In this document: positions 21,997 to 33,338 of the stretch, in pieces
How positions within the stretch are numbered: position 1 is the first letter of the stretch
Layout of the letters: every line of letters begins with the position of its first letter
Assembly (NCBI GenBank): GCA_001692895.1
Contig: KV748199.1
Coordinates: forward strand, 1,364,001 to 1,428,000
Source of the DNA: Cenococcum geophilum 1.58
Taxonomy: Eukaryota > Ascomycota > Dothideomycetes > Gloniales > Gloniaceae
Direction: 5' to 3'
Length of the DNA stretch: 64,000 nt
Notes under the pieces: generated by a model
The model's database searches: none
Seen by the model: the letters and a program-made list of their open reading frames with translations, nothing else
What the model was told of the DNA's origin: nothing
Translations under genes and position numbers: made by a program

Positions 21997-22175
21997 TAAC
22001 GTAACTCACTGGGTTATAACGGACCACCTAGTTATGACCGCCTTTAGAACACCAAAATACTGCCAAATGCCAATTTGCAGGTAAATTGCTAGTAAAAACC
22101 ATCGCAAAGTATTATTTCATTATTAAACTCAAATGAAGCCTTAAATATATATAGGAGAGAGTCTATATCAACTTT

Positions 22176-23506
22176 TTACAGTATATTGCTTAGAAGGCTT
22201 ATATAACCGCAAGTTGGCGGGTTAAAGTCCTTATCTAAGGCCTCTTCGTTACTTAAGGCGCTGTCTTCCTCATTATCCTCATCATCCTCCTCCTTATCCT
22301 CCCCATCGGGCAGCTTGTCTAGTTAAGTAGCTGCCTCCTTAATCCTCTTTGAGATCGCAATGAGCTCCTTATAGTGTGTTAAAGCGGCGGAGGCAGTATT
22401 AAGTAACACCTTAGCTTGTTCTTAAAGCTGTTTAGCAGTAGCTTATATAGATGCTATATCTTTAGCTGCCTAAGTTACTACTTGTAAAGCGTCCTTAGTA
22501 AGCTTCCTTCTGTATATACTGGCTGCAGTTTAAGAGGCCTTTTGTACCTTCTTTGCCGCCTTTCCCGCCTTACCAGCCTCCCTCCGGTATTGATTAGCAA
22601 CCTTCTTAAGCTTTATAGCAGTAATACAAGCCTTCTTCCTAACCTTAACTTACTCCTTAGCAATTACAGCAGTAGCCTAGCGGCCTCTTTCAGCTTACCC
22701 TTACGCAATCTTGGTATGTTTTTTAAGCTCCTTAGTAGCCTTTTTAGCAGCAACAACTGCCCTTATCGCCTTAGTAGTGAGCACTGATTCGCGAGAGAGT
22801 ATAGTACGCTTCCTTTGCTTCCTCTTGTTCCTCTCTACAGTATGGTTACAAAGGTTAGTAGCTTCAACCTCTATTAACTCTATACCCTCCTCTAATGATT
22901 ATAGCCGCCTTATTAACTTCCTAACAACAACCTTAGCCGCCTTAGGTGTAGTTTAAGGGTGAAGAATTATATAGGCATATTGAGCTTAATTAGTATAAGT
23001 TTGGGGCGTATAAGGATGTAGAGGGGAGGATAAAAGCGCTACTTATGTATCTCGAGGTGGTGTAGATAGTTGTTCAGATAAAGGCTGCTTAGTACAGCGC
23101 CTTAGCGCTTATTCGGGGTTAAGAGGTAAGAGACCTACGGCTTTAAAAGCGCTGTTAATCAACTCAGTAGTATAGACTTAAGGCCGAATCTCACTAATAA
23201 TCTTTAGGAAGTACTCCTTATTAATACTAGTAATTCCATTTAATGTATATTTATCGACTTTTGCTAAATATAGACGCTTAAGGACTAAAAATATAACCAA
23301 ATCGAGAGGCTGAAGGAGGTAGGTAGAGTGTGGTAGTAGGCAAATTGGAATAATCTTATGCAACCAGCAGAACTCGACAAACTCAAGATTAACGTGGCTA
23401 CTGTGGCCGTCCATAATAAGAAGTCGATAGCTATAGTATTAAAAGTCTTCCTTATTATTTTAACTCGCCTGCCATGCCTCTGGTCGCCGAGTATATTACT
23501 TAAAGT
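22176..23506 (-). pseudogene. P1 transposase, C-terminal part (DDE core end and coiled tail)
   Basis: Minus strand. MDGHSSHVNLEFVEFC (about 23365-23414) carries the second catalytic Asp in the DGHxSH motif. LLPHSTYLLQPLDLVIF (about 23290-23345) carries the third Asp in LQPLD. A long Ala/Lys-rich helical tail follows, with an acidic cluster DGEDKEEDDEDNEED (about 22260-22315) and a stop at about 22176. Few stops interrupt the frame, so RIP is light. The transposase cuts and pastes DNA at TA. The gene is broken at 23506/39617 by gypsy G3. Confidence 0.92.
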
Positions 23507-23511
23507 GTCGC

Positions 23512-23936
23512 TGTAACGGAACCTTATAGCAGGAACTACGATGGGCTCATTAATAGGCTAGGTATGTAGGAAATACAAGTACAAAAGTTAACAACGTAAT
23601 AATAACTAGTGGAGTGGTTGCCTAATAGATTAACTCTAATTGTATTCTAAGAATTACTATAAGGAAAGAACTATCTAGGTAGGGACTAAGGGTCCTTAAA
23701 TACACAACCGTACTCCTATAAAATCCTTTTTATACGTAATATACGTCTTATATATAAGGTATATAAGTTCCTCTCATTTCTCTTATTTAATACGTAGCAT
23801 ATTATATAACCTTAGTTACTATTCCTTATTATATAGTTCTATTAGCTCTATCCTAAACCATACTTATATTAACTAACGAGCTTCTTCCGTCTCTTCTCTA
23901 AGTAGTCGTAATATTGTACTTAAAGCGTCCGTAACA
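23512..23936 (-). repeat. G3 3' LTR
   Basis: 425 bp, TGTAACGG...CGTAACA. Clearly homologous to 39187-39611 over the full length, with differences mostly of C/T or G/A type. Confidence 0.92.
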
Positions 23937-24044
23937 CCATCTCCCTCCTCTCTATCTTTATCCTTAAAGATTTAAAATATCTCTAAGTTATTTACTAGAG
24001 GTATAATATCCGTCTAACTAATTTAGTTAATATTATTACTTATT

Positions 24045-24745
24045 ATGCCTAAAGCAATTTCTTCTTTACACGCCCAACGTCGTGCTCGCACTATTACTGC
24101 AATATTATCTTTTAGTAAGATTATACCGTCTCCGTGTTCTCATTATTCGAAAAAGGGGTTAGTCTATATTACGTTAGCGAACCTATTTTCGCAATAACCG
24201 TTCTCTTACTTAGAGTGCACTAAAGCGAATATTTATTTATTTTGCGATATTCGCTCTACCTCTAATGCTAAATATACGCGACCTATTGTTCTTAATAGTT
24301 ATCTAGTTCCCTAATTAATTTATTTTAGGGTTTTATATTTAATCTGCTACTGCGCGGCTAGATAGTAAACTGTTTTAAGCCCTTATTAAGTTAGAACGTT
24401 CTTAAAATACGGAATAGAAGGCCTTAGATACTCGCATTATAGCGTCTACTTATCTACTTCGTCTTAAGAAGGTTTATAAGAAGGTTTATTTTAAGAAGTA
24501 AAAACTTATAGAATAAGGTTTATAGGAACTTGGCGATAAAAGAACGGATTCTTCTCTAATAGAGAAGGAAACAGATCTAAGTAGTTTAGTAACTGCTCTT
24601 CTTAGGTCCACCTTAGGTGACTTATTCTTTAGCGATCCTTTCTTATTAATATTGCCTAACCTAATTTCTTCCAATACTCCTATACCTTTCTTATAACGTT
24701 TTTTAAATTTCCTAGTAGCTCTTAGGTAGTCTTAGTATAGCCTAT
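24045..24745 (+). pseudogene. Antisense accessory ORF of the gypsy family: Cys-rich then coiled/basic
   Basis: On the strand opposite to pol, ATG 24045 opens MPKAISSLHAQRRARTIT, then SPCSHYSKKGLVYIT, then SYLECTKANIYLFCDI. Tyr at two places probably was Cys (TGT to TAT), giving a C-x2-C...C...C...C pattern. A helical, basic segment follows in a shifted frame: DSKLFQALIKLERSQNTE, LRLKKVYKKVYFKK (about 24370-24500). It continues as STLGDLFFSDPFLLILPNLI and ends near 24745. Q-to-stop changes only, as in pol. The remnant in G4 (41330-41900) aligns with it. I recognise no named family; a nucleic-acid-binding accessory protein is a guess. Confidence 0.5.
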
Positions 24746-26339
24746 CTACTTAACCTCGTATTATATTTTATTGTTAACGTCCTTATGACTAATAATCCTT
24801 AAAACTTGCTATTTATCTTCTTTCTATCCTCTGTATGTGTCTACTTCGTAAACTAGTAGCTTAATATTCCTATATATTAGCTCTAGCATTATAATATGCT
24901 ATATAGGGTAAATCTTTATTTTGGCTAGTAGGTTTAACTTAAATATAACCGGTAAAATCCTCTATATAATTTTAAAAGGTCCTAGTCTAACATAGTCTAA
25001 CTTTTTACTTAGTTATCAACTTTTGAAATTTTTATATAGTAGCCACACTTTATCTCCCTCCTTAAGATCTAGTCTCTTAGATCTCTTAGCATTATAGTAC
25101 TTTTTTATTCTCTTTTATACTTTCCTCGCTAATTCTATAAGGTCTACATAAAGATTTATTAACATCTTTATCCTTTCTTTAGCTATGCTACTTGTTTTCT
25201 TCGCTTATTATAGTAATAACAATGTCCTTAGCTTATATCCGTAATTTATCTTAAATAGTAATATACCTATTCCTTTTTAAGGTGTTATATTGTATGCAAA
25301 CTATATAACTAGTAATAGCGATACCTAATTATTCTATGCATAATTAATATAATGTCTTAGATACTGCTCTAGTGTCTAATTTAATCTTTCCATTTAACCG
25401 TCTGTCTGCGGATAATATGTGGTAAAAGTTGCTGCTTAAACTCCTTACTCCGCTAAGAATACCTCCTAAAATGCTATTATAAATCTTAAATCTCTATCTA
25501 ATATAATTTTGCTTAGTGCTCTATGTCTTATAAATACTTCTTTAATATAGATTCTAGCGATATCTTCCGCTAAGATTTCTTCTATATATGCTATAAAGTA
25601 TCCCCACTTTATAAGCTTATCCACTATTACTAAGATTATATTATAATCTTGTCCGGTAATAGGGTTTCTTAACCTTAGTAACTTAATAATAAAGTCCTAT
25701 AATATAACCTCTTATAGTCTTTTTAGTATTTTAATAGGTTATAGCCCTCCATATGGCTTATGCCTTATTAGTTTATTTCTTTAGTAATCTAGATATTCCT
25801 TTATTACTTTTCTTACGATATTTTAGATTCCATCAATAATATACTCCTCTTAGAGTCTTAATACTAAGCCTATGGCCCCATTATGTCCTTAAGTTAATCC
25901 CTTATAGAATTCTTCCATAAATTGCTCTGCTATGCTTCTTAGGATATACCTTACTTCTTAGTTTTTATATATATCCGTCTATAGATCTTCTAGCTATGCT
26001 TTTAGAATTCTTTATACCTAAAAGCTTTCTAGTATCTTGTAAACCTTCTCTAGCTCTTCTTAAGTTGCTATAATCTTCGGATAATTATATCTAATTAATC
26101 CGTCTGTGTCTTTTCGCAGTAAAGCCCCTAATGGCTTTTCGTTATTTTATAGTTTAACCTTTTAACTTAGAGCGTCTGCTCTTGTGTTGTCTATACCCTT
26201 AGTATACTAAATCTCGAAATAGTATTCTGTAAGCATCTCTGCCCATCTAACCTATCTTTAGTTAAGTTCCTTTATTATTAGGAATCCTGTTAGGTTCTTA
26301 TAATCCGTTTAAACTATAAATGGTTTCTCTATGCCTTAC
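24746..26339 (-). pseudogene. Gypsy G3 integrase and RNase H end
   Basis: The minus strand carries the GPFKI-type C-terminal integrase region (about 24900-25090), then the zinc-binding and DDE core region, ending inside RNase H at the LINE T insertion. Integrase would insert the cDNA into the host genome. Stops at Gln/Trp codons are frequent. The frame resumes at 33339. Confidence 0.82.
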
Positions 26340-26352
26340 AAAAATGCTCTCT
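26340..26352. repeat. 13-bp target-site duplication of LINE T (left copy)
   Basis: AAAAATGCTCTCT here is repeated at 33326-33338. Joining at the repeat restores the gypsy sequence seen uninterrupted in G1 and G4. Confidence 0.9.
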
Positions 26353-26370
26353 TTTTTTTTTTTTTTTTTT

Positions 26371-27080
26371 TAGGTTTTTGTATATATAGCTCTATATATA
26401 TGAATCCTTCTCAGGCAGTTAAATATATACTAGTAACTATGTCCTAGTAGTTTATAGCTACTTAGTAAAAATACTAGGTTACTAATAACTATTAGGTAAT
26501 AAGAAAACAATAGAAAAGATTCTAAAAAAATAAGAAATCCTAACGCCTGTCCCTGTCCTTTTGTAAATTATTTCTGTCCTTTTGCTCCCTATTATCTATC
26601 TACTAGGAGCTTAGGAGTTACCTCCTTCAAAGATCCTGCTGCTATTAAGCTCCTTTTATATTTCTGTCTCTAGAAATAAAAAGAGCTTCTCTTCCTTTCT
26701 TTGTATAACTTCTTTAGAGAGAAGAGCCTAGTTGCTTTATATCTTTCTCTCTTATATATAGGCTGCAGTCTATAGTTAGGTGCTAGGGAGTTAACAGTAC
26801 ATTCTCTAAAGTCTTCTCTCTTCTTTATTATAGGGGACTAAAGGCCTAGTCTAAGGGGTCTTCTTAGGTTAATCGGTGGTATCAGGCAGTTAAAGTATCT
26901 TAAAAGCATCTATACATTCTTTGTCCTTTCCTACGTTCTAAGAGAAGGATTTAAAGAAACCCGTTCCTAGTTTAGCTGGAAGAAAGCTGATTTAGCGTGC
27001 TTTATAAGGATATCTATCCTTAGGTGCTTTAAGAGAAAAGGAATAGTTCCTTTACAGATCCTAGATCATAGTGTTTACCT
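26371..27080 (-). other. LINE T 3' untranslated region
   Basis: No coding motif is seen between the RNase H end and the poly(A). Short repeats such as ctttctctcttatatata occur. Confidence 0.5.
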
Positions 27081-30000
27081 TTATTTTTGTCTGTTGCCAA
27101 TTGTTTTTCCACTGTTCTAGTATTTTTTTTCTCTTGCTACTCTCCCTATATTAGGATAAAGAAGTATAGAAGACTTTATTTTGCTTCTAGAGAGACCCTT
27201 TTTAGCTAGTTTATCTGCTATTTCGTTTCCATAGACTTCCTAAGTGGCTAGGGATACCCAATAATAGAAGTTATAGAGAGATACCTTTACTAAGCTAAAT
27301 AGGAGCAGCTTTGCGTAATTTAAAAGACTAGTTCTTGCCCTCCTGTAAGAGAATTTAGTTGTAATCTTTTAATAGCCGCCTGGCTATCTATAAAGATATA
27401 ACCCTTTTTCTCTTCTAGTCTTTGTTGCTTTAGGTGTTCTAGGGCCCTATTAGACTGCGCGTAAGCTCGCGGTCTATAATTTCCATATAGGGTCCTAGGT
27501 TCTAATTTGTTGCATATTTAATCCTATTTCTCCTCTCCTAGTCAGGGGGTTTGCATACGGCTGCCGCACTGTAATTTGGCTATCTTTAGAGCCCATTTTG
27601 TATAGTGCATGCAGGATGTCATCTCCTACTTCAAATCCCGTACCACCATCTAGGGAATCTTAGGTAGAATACTGCTGAGACAACGCGAGAGCGTATATTA
27701 GCCAGCCTTCCTTCGCTTACTACCTCCTTGAGATAGAAAAGAAGGCAGAAATAGGAAGAGTACACACGGTTTTGCGCAGGACTACAGAGATTCGCGCTAA
27801 CTTACACAACCCACATTAGCTGCTGAACGATAGAGTTAGAATTAGCAGCCTTGTTTTGGCTGTAAGAAGGGCTTATAGTTGAGATTCTAGGACTGAGAAG
27901 TTAGAGCGACCTTAAGGATACAGCTACTAGCTCGTCATTGTCTTTATTATCTCGGCCTATTAGAGCCTCTAAGAGCGTGCTTTAGCTCTATGTAAATCCT
28001 AGAGATCCTTATAAAGCTAATGATAGCCGTACATAGGGAGCTGATGCTCCTATGTATCTCTCTGTTCATAATCTCTTCTACACACATATATTGACTCTTT
28101 AGGAGAAGGAGGCTGCTACATATAGTCCGCTCTAAATGGTGTTTACCATTATATTGAGATCTTATGACACAATAACGCGAAAATAGAAAAAGACCTATAT
28201 TGCAAAATGCATTTAAATCTAAGATTTCTGACTGGAGGAGGAAACACATATCTGTCAATCTCATAGCTGGCTAGGAGATCCTCTAAAGAGCTCCTAAAAC
28301 TTACGTTTTCTTAGGTGGCCACTATAAATATTTGACAGCAACTCTTTAGTACCTAGCTAGTCCGTAGTCTCTAGAATTTTTGTAGAGCTAGTACCTAGTC
28401 TAGTAGCGTAGGACATCTCTACATTATGCCTATTCCAATTATTACCACAGCATTGTATTCAATATAGTTGCTAAAATAACAAATACAAAGCATATAAAGA
28501 AGAACCTACCACGAGAGACTTGCCTAGAGAATAAGATCGCCCCTTTATACTATAAGTACAATCAAGTCATTACTAAAATAGAATAGATAGGCCGTCCATT
28601 GCTTACCTTGAAGATACGTATTTCGTACATATTGTTTAAAAGTAAAGCTTAGGTAAGTCCAGAAATTAACATACCCCTAAAAAGCCATCCTAACAGGGGC
28701 TTAGGGGAATATTTCTACGTCTCCTAGCTTTAGCTCTTCTTCTATAGTAGTACGTTTACTATAGAAGTGTATAAGCTCTGTCTTGCTAATATCAAAGCTA
28801 ATAGCCGCTTCCTTAGCTCTAGACATTAACTCTAGCGCTATTCCCTTTAGCTTTTTGCAATTAGATTTAGCCGAATTTAAAGTAACCGTAATTGCAAAAT
28901 CGTCCATATAGCTAAGGGAATAGGCTCCTTCTGTCTTTAGCCTATAGATATTACGTATATATAGTAGGAATAAAATAGGGGATATAGGTGAACCTTATGG
29001 TATCCCTGTTTCTATTTCTACTTTTTCTTGTATTTGCCCATTAAAGGAGAGCTGTAGCTTTCTATTGCTAACAAAGGTAGCTACCCATTGTGTAAACGCT
29101 ATAGGTAGTCCTAGTTCCTTACAGACCGATTAAAGTTGGTTTGCAGAAACATGGTTAAAGGCCCCTTTTACGTCTAGAAATAATGTAGTAGCTATCCTTT
29201 GTCTGGCTTTTTTCCTATTATTTTTTAATTGGATATTATTTAGGAGTAGTAGAACTGCGTCAATTGCGGACCGCTGTCTTCTTCCTCCTAGTTGTGTCTC
29301 TTGTAGTAGGCTAGTAGTACTAGCTAAATATCCTAATCTAGTGGCAAAGATCTTCTCTAGAGTCTTTCCTAGGCAGTTTAATAAGGAGATAATTCTATAT
29401 GACTTTGGTAGAGAATAGTCCTCCTTATTTGCCTTAGGGAGAATAACTCCTTAAACTTCTCTCCAAACTTTTAGTTGATAGCCTAGGGTAAATAGGATCC
29501 TATAGATTCTATATAGAAGATCTTCTATAATAGGGTAGGCCTTTTGCAGAATTGCAAAGGATAGCTTATCTGGCCCTGGGGCTTTTTTACTAGAGCTAAA
29601 GAAGATTGCTTGTTTGACTTCTATTTTCTCTAGTTCTGGCCATTCCCATTTACTATCTATAGTATAGTCCTTCCACTCCATAGGGCTAGTAGAAGGGGGT
29701 TTAGGGAATAGAGTAGTTAAAAAAGCTTTACACTGATCCTTAAAGCTTTCTACTAATCTAGTAGTCCTATCCTTGCTATACTGTAGACTAGGGATTATTC
29801 GCAGCGTTTTCTCCTTTGTGTATTTTAGGGCAGTAAAGACCTCTTTTCCTTGTGCTTTTTCTAGGAAACTATTCCAGCAGCTAGTTTTAGCTTCTCTTAT
29901 TACATGGAAGTATTGATTTTTGGCTTCTTTATAGGCTTCTAGTCTAGAGCTTCTGGTAGGTTGTTCTTCTTAAAGCCTTCCTAGTTTTGCCATTTTTTTT

Positions 30001-31135
30001 CTTTTCTGTAGAAGCTCTTTATTCCACCATGGTTTAGGAAATTCGCAGGTTCTAGATTTAGGGATAGCTTTCTCAGCTGCTAGCTTTATACAACTAGTAA
30101 GATCTACTACTAGGTCATCTACTTGTGTACTTAAGCTCCTATCCCTATTTCTATATAATTCCTCTAGAGAAGCTAGGGGGCCTTTTTCTCCTATTCCTAT
30201 ATAGGGGTTTTCTCCTACTAGTTCTTCTAGAGCTAAAACCTTTGCTTCTAGTTCTAGTTTCTGAACTAGCTCTACTAACGAAGTAGAAAAGAGCTCCCAA
30301 TTTGCCTTTTTTATATAGAAAGAGGTATCTTAAAGGGGGTTTAGGTATCTTTGCGCCTCTCTAGTAAATAGGGAGAAGGCTATATTTTTGTAATCTGATC
30401 CTGTTTCTTCTATTATAGTCCAATTGTCCTAGGTATTTTCTTGGAAGTTTCCTAAGTAAAAGGCTAGGTCTATAATAGACTTTTCCCTTATATTAGATCT
30501 ATAAAAGGTCCCTTCTTGCTTATCTAAATTTAGTAGTTGGCAGTTGTATTTGTTTAGCCAGTTTACTAGTTCTTCGGCTTCCCTAGTTGGATTTCTAGCT
30601 AGTGCGTTCCACCTTATATGGTGTAAGTTATAGTCTCCTATTAATGCGAAGGGGAGGTCTAGTTCTCGTTCTAGAATGGCCCTAGAGATAGTAGATGTAC
30701 TATTTCTTTGGGTTCTAGAGTTCTCGTCTAGCTGTCTCTCATTGTAGATATTAAACAGTAGAAATCTTTTAAATTGGCCATAGATTTCTAATGCTATAAT
30801 ATCTGTATCTTTGCAGATATCCTCCCTATTTCTATATTGTAGAAAGCTAGAGCTAGTCTTTCTTATATAGATAGCTACTCTAGGGCGAATAGCTAAATTG
30901 CTAGGGAGGATAAGGTTAAATGCAGGGTGCGGAATAGAGAAGTAGGATCCTTTTTGTCTATCTTTCTAGGTATTAGGTTCTTGTACTAGGATAATATCCG
31001 TTTTTCTTCTAAATCCTATTTCTAGTAAGGTTTGCTATGCTTCTTGTCTTTTTCCTATATTATGTTATATAAAGGAGATCTCTCCTCTAGCTTTAGAAGC
31101 TAGGGAGATTTCTTCTTCTTCCTGTATATTACCTT
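27080..31135 (-). pseudogene. LINE T ORF2: endonuclease, reverse transcriptase, RNase H
   Basis: Minus-strand motifs in order. APE-type endonuclease: GFRRKTDIILVQEPNT (about 31020), RPRVAIYIRKTSS, ALIGDYNLHHIRWN (about 30600-30650). RT: SSSKKAPGPDKLSF (about 29560-29610), KSYRIISLLNCLGKTLEKI, TLFLDVKGAFNHVSANQL (about 29135-29195), ETGIPQGSPISPILFLLY (about 28970-29025) and SYMDDFAITVTLNS (about 28870-28915), with the catalytic Asp pair intact. RNase H: GYIFIDSQAAIKRL (about 27360-27405), YGNEIADKLAKKGL (about 27190-27235). Stops at former Trp/Gln codons (after KVWREV; after SANQL) and some frame slips break it. The segment 27620-28640 is not readable as typical LINE protein. Confidence 0.88.
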
Positions 31136-31139
31136 CTAA

Positions 31140-32643
31140 GCTTATACTTATTAATATACTAGCTTAGCTGCTTTAAGAGACTCGCAGTCTTTGCTATTAG
31201 TAAAGTGTTTTTCTTTACAGTTAATATAAAGAGGGGTAGTATGCTCGTAAGGTCTACCTGTTATATTACAGCTAGAACAGAAGTGGTCTTTAGATAGGTG
31301 TGCTGCTGCATAAAACCGACAGGCCCTTATAGAGCATCTATCTCCTATATGGCCAAATTTTTAGCAGCTGGTACATTGTGTAGTAGGAGAAACTTCTAGG
31401 TATTTAACTACCTTAGTAGCTACCCCTGCAATTAGGATTTCCTTCTATTTAAGAATTTCCTATCTTTTCTCCTTATTTTCTATAGCGAAGACTATAGAGC
31501 CAAATCTGGTTTATGGATTATGTCTTTTTTCCCTAAATAACATCCACCTAGGTAGTCCCTATATCCTAATAGGGTTAAAGGTCTCTATTTCTTCTTTTAG
31601 AAGTTTAGAACCTTCTAGTCCTAAAAAGGGGGTAATAAAGACACCATATGCTACCACCTAAACCCAGGGCTCTAGTTTTTATTCTCTTTTAAAAGAAAAG
31701 CAGCTAGACCAGATTTCCTTATATTTAACTAGAAAGTCTGCATTGTATTCTTCTATAGTTGTAAGGAGAATATTTTGTTTTTCTCTAGTTCTAGCTATAG
31801 AAGCTATAACTAGCTTCTCTATTTGCATCTTAGATGTAAATAGTTTATTAACTTTGTTTTATATAGAGAAGATATCTAGAGGCTAGTCCTTTTAGTCTTT
31901 GTCTATAACTAGGACTAGTCTCCTTTCTTACAGCTACTTTTTTTTTCCCTAGTAGAAGTAGGGCTTGTAGAACTTGTAGTGCTACTAGCTACCTTACTAG
32001 TAGGGGGAACTAAGGAGGTAGGAGGTAGAGAAGAAGAAAAAGAAGAAGGAAAAGAAGAAGAAGAAGAGAAGGAGAATAATGAAGACGGAGGAGCAAACGT
32101 AGACGAAGAGAGGCCCTTTTTTAGCTTTTCCGCATAGGTTTTAGGGGCTACCTCCTTATGGAGGGCTCTTACTTCTTCTATAAGTCCTTTTAGGATATCT
32201 ATCTCCTGTTTTTTTTTCTCTCTTTCTTCTATAGAAGGATTTTCTCCTACTATAATTCTTTGTACGTCGTCCCTTATTTATTTAACCTGTTTTTTACTTT
32301 CTCCTTCTAGCCTTATATAAGCCTGGGTTAGGCTTTTTAGGGCCTTTTATAGGTGTTGTTTTGGAGAAAGAAGGGGGAAACTTAGACTAGCCATTCTATA
32401 CCTGGCTTGTGCTATATTTCTTTTTAAGTTTTAGTTACCCTTTTTAGGGGACGATAGGGGGCGGCTTCTTTTTCTTCTATTCTCTTTTATAAGAGCTAGA
32501 GACGGTTTATTTACTTCTTCTACCTCTATATCTTTCCTAGATAGGCAGGGGGAAGACGGAGGAGAAGAAGAAAAAGTAGATAAAAATTCGTCATCACTTA
32601 TCTCTATAGAAGGCTTTATTTTAGGCTTAGTAGCCTCTACCAT
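31140..32643 (-). pseudogene. LINE T ORF1: coiled-coil and CCHC nucleocapsid-like protein
   Basis: ATG at 32643 opens MVEATKPKIKPSIEISDDE, then a Ser/Pro segment (SSSPPSSPCLSRKD). A charged helical segment follows (EERERKKKQEIDILKGLI, about 32170-32230), with HKEVAPKTYAEKLKKGL, then a long Ser-rich stretch (about 31990-32100). The C-terminus carries zinc knuckles, QCTSC..KFGHIGDRCS, CRF(Y)AAAHLSKDHFC and a last CINC-type unit (about 31190-31385). This is the standard LINE ORF1 plan for binding LINE RNA. Several TGG/CAG codons are stops, for example right after SPKKGN. Confidence 0.85.
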
Positions 32644-33325
32644 TTCGTATCTTATAGCTTATAGCTTATAGCTTATAGGGGGGTTTCCTAGTTTTTTCAG
32701 TAGATAATAACCTCCTTAGGTCTCTTATCTCCTTTAACAGAGGTGAAAAACTAGGTAAAAAGCCTTCCTAGTTTTTACTATCCTTTTTTATCCTTTTTCC
32801 TTACTAACCCTACTAGAGAGTTTCTGGGGAAATTAGACTAAAAGGTAGTAGAAAAACCAGGTAAAAAAGACTATAGTAGTTATTTTCTTCTCTATTAGAA
32901 GTAGAAAAAACTGCTAGAAAAAATAACTTATTAGGCTTTTACTAGCAGAAAAGCCAGAAAAGGCAATCCTTCTCTTACTAAGGAAAATCTGACTAAAGGA
33001 GATATAGAAAAAGTACCTACACCCCCTATTTTATTAGGCTTTTTCTTTATTAAAAGAAAAGCCTAGGAAAAGTCTATTTTGTAGTTTTAGTATTCCTATC
33101 CCTATCTTGCCTATTTCGCTTATAAGCTAGGACCACCCCTAAGAAAAAATTTCTCTTAAGAAAAGGGGGGTCAAAAGGCGAATAAATCCACCTCTAGCTC
33201 GCTAGGCAGTAGGAATTAGGTCTTAAGAGTTGGAAAATTGATTGTTTTTAGTAGAAAGATGGGTATGCGTAAGTTTTGAAGTGCGGCGCTACCTTTTAGT
33301 AAGGTTGCATGTGTAGTGTTTCCTA
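32644..33325 (-). other. LINE T 5' leader
   Basis: Sequence between the right TSD (33326-33338) and ORF1. It contains short direct repeats of an agaaaagcctaggaaaa type and gcttatagcttatagctta at 32654-32672. It may hold the internal promoter expected for a full-length LINE. No motif was identified. Confidence 0.5.
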
Positions 33326-33338
33326 AAAAATGCTCTCT

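Larger units (their letters stand above)
26353..33325 (-). mobile_element. LINE T: nearly complete Tad1-like non-LTR retrotransposon
   Basis: About 7.0 kb on the minus strand between 13-bp TSDs. The 3' end is a poly(A) tail, visible as a run of about 18-20 T at 26353-26370. Layout from 5' to 3': leader (33325-32644), ORF1 with coiled coil and CCHC knuckles, ORF2 with endonuclease, RT and RNase H, 3' UTR (about 27080-26371). The active-site YMDD is intact and stops are few, so it is the youngest large element in the window. Family assignment (Tad1 clade) rests on domain order and motifs. Confidence 0.92.

Noticed and set aside
22542-22956. Two plus-strand frames of about 80 codons
   Set aside because: Antisense to the Ala/Lys-rich tail of the P1 transposase, which continues the DDE frame.
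23178-23414. Possible host gene with DGHSSH motif
   Set aside because: It is the second half of a pogo-type transposase whose first half is at 39617-40422 across gypsy G3.
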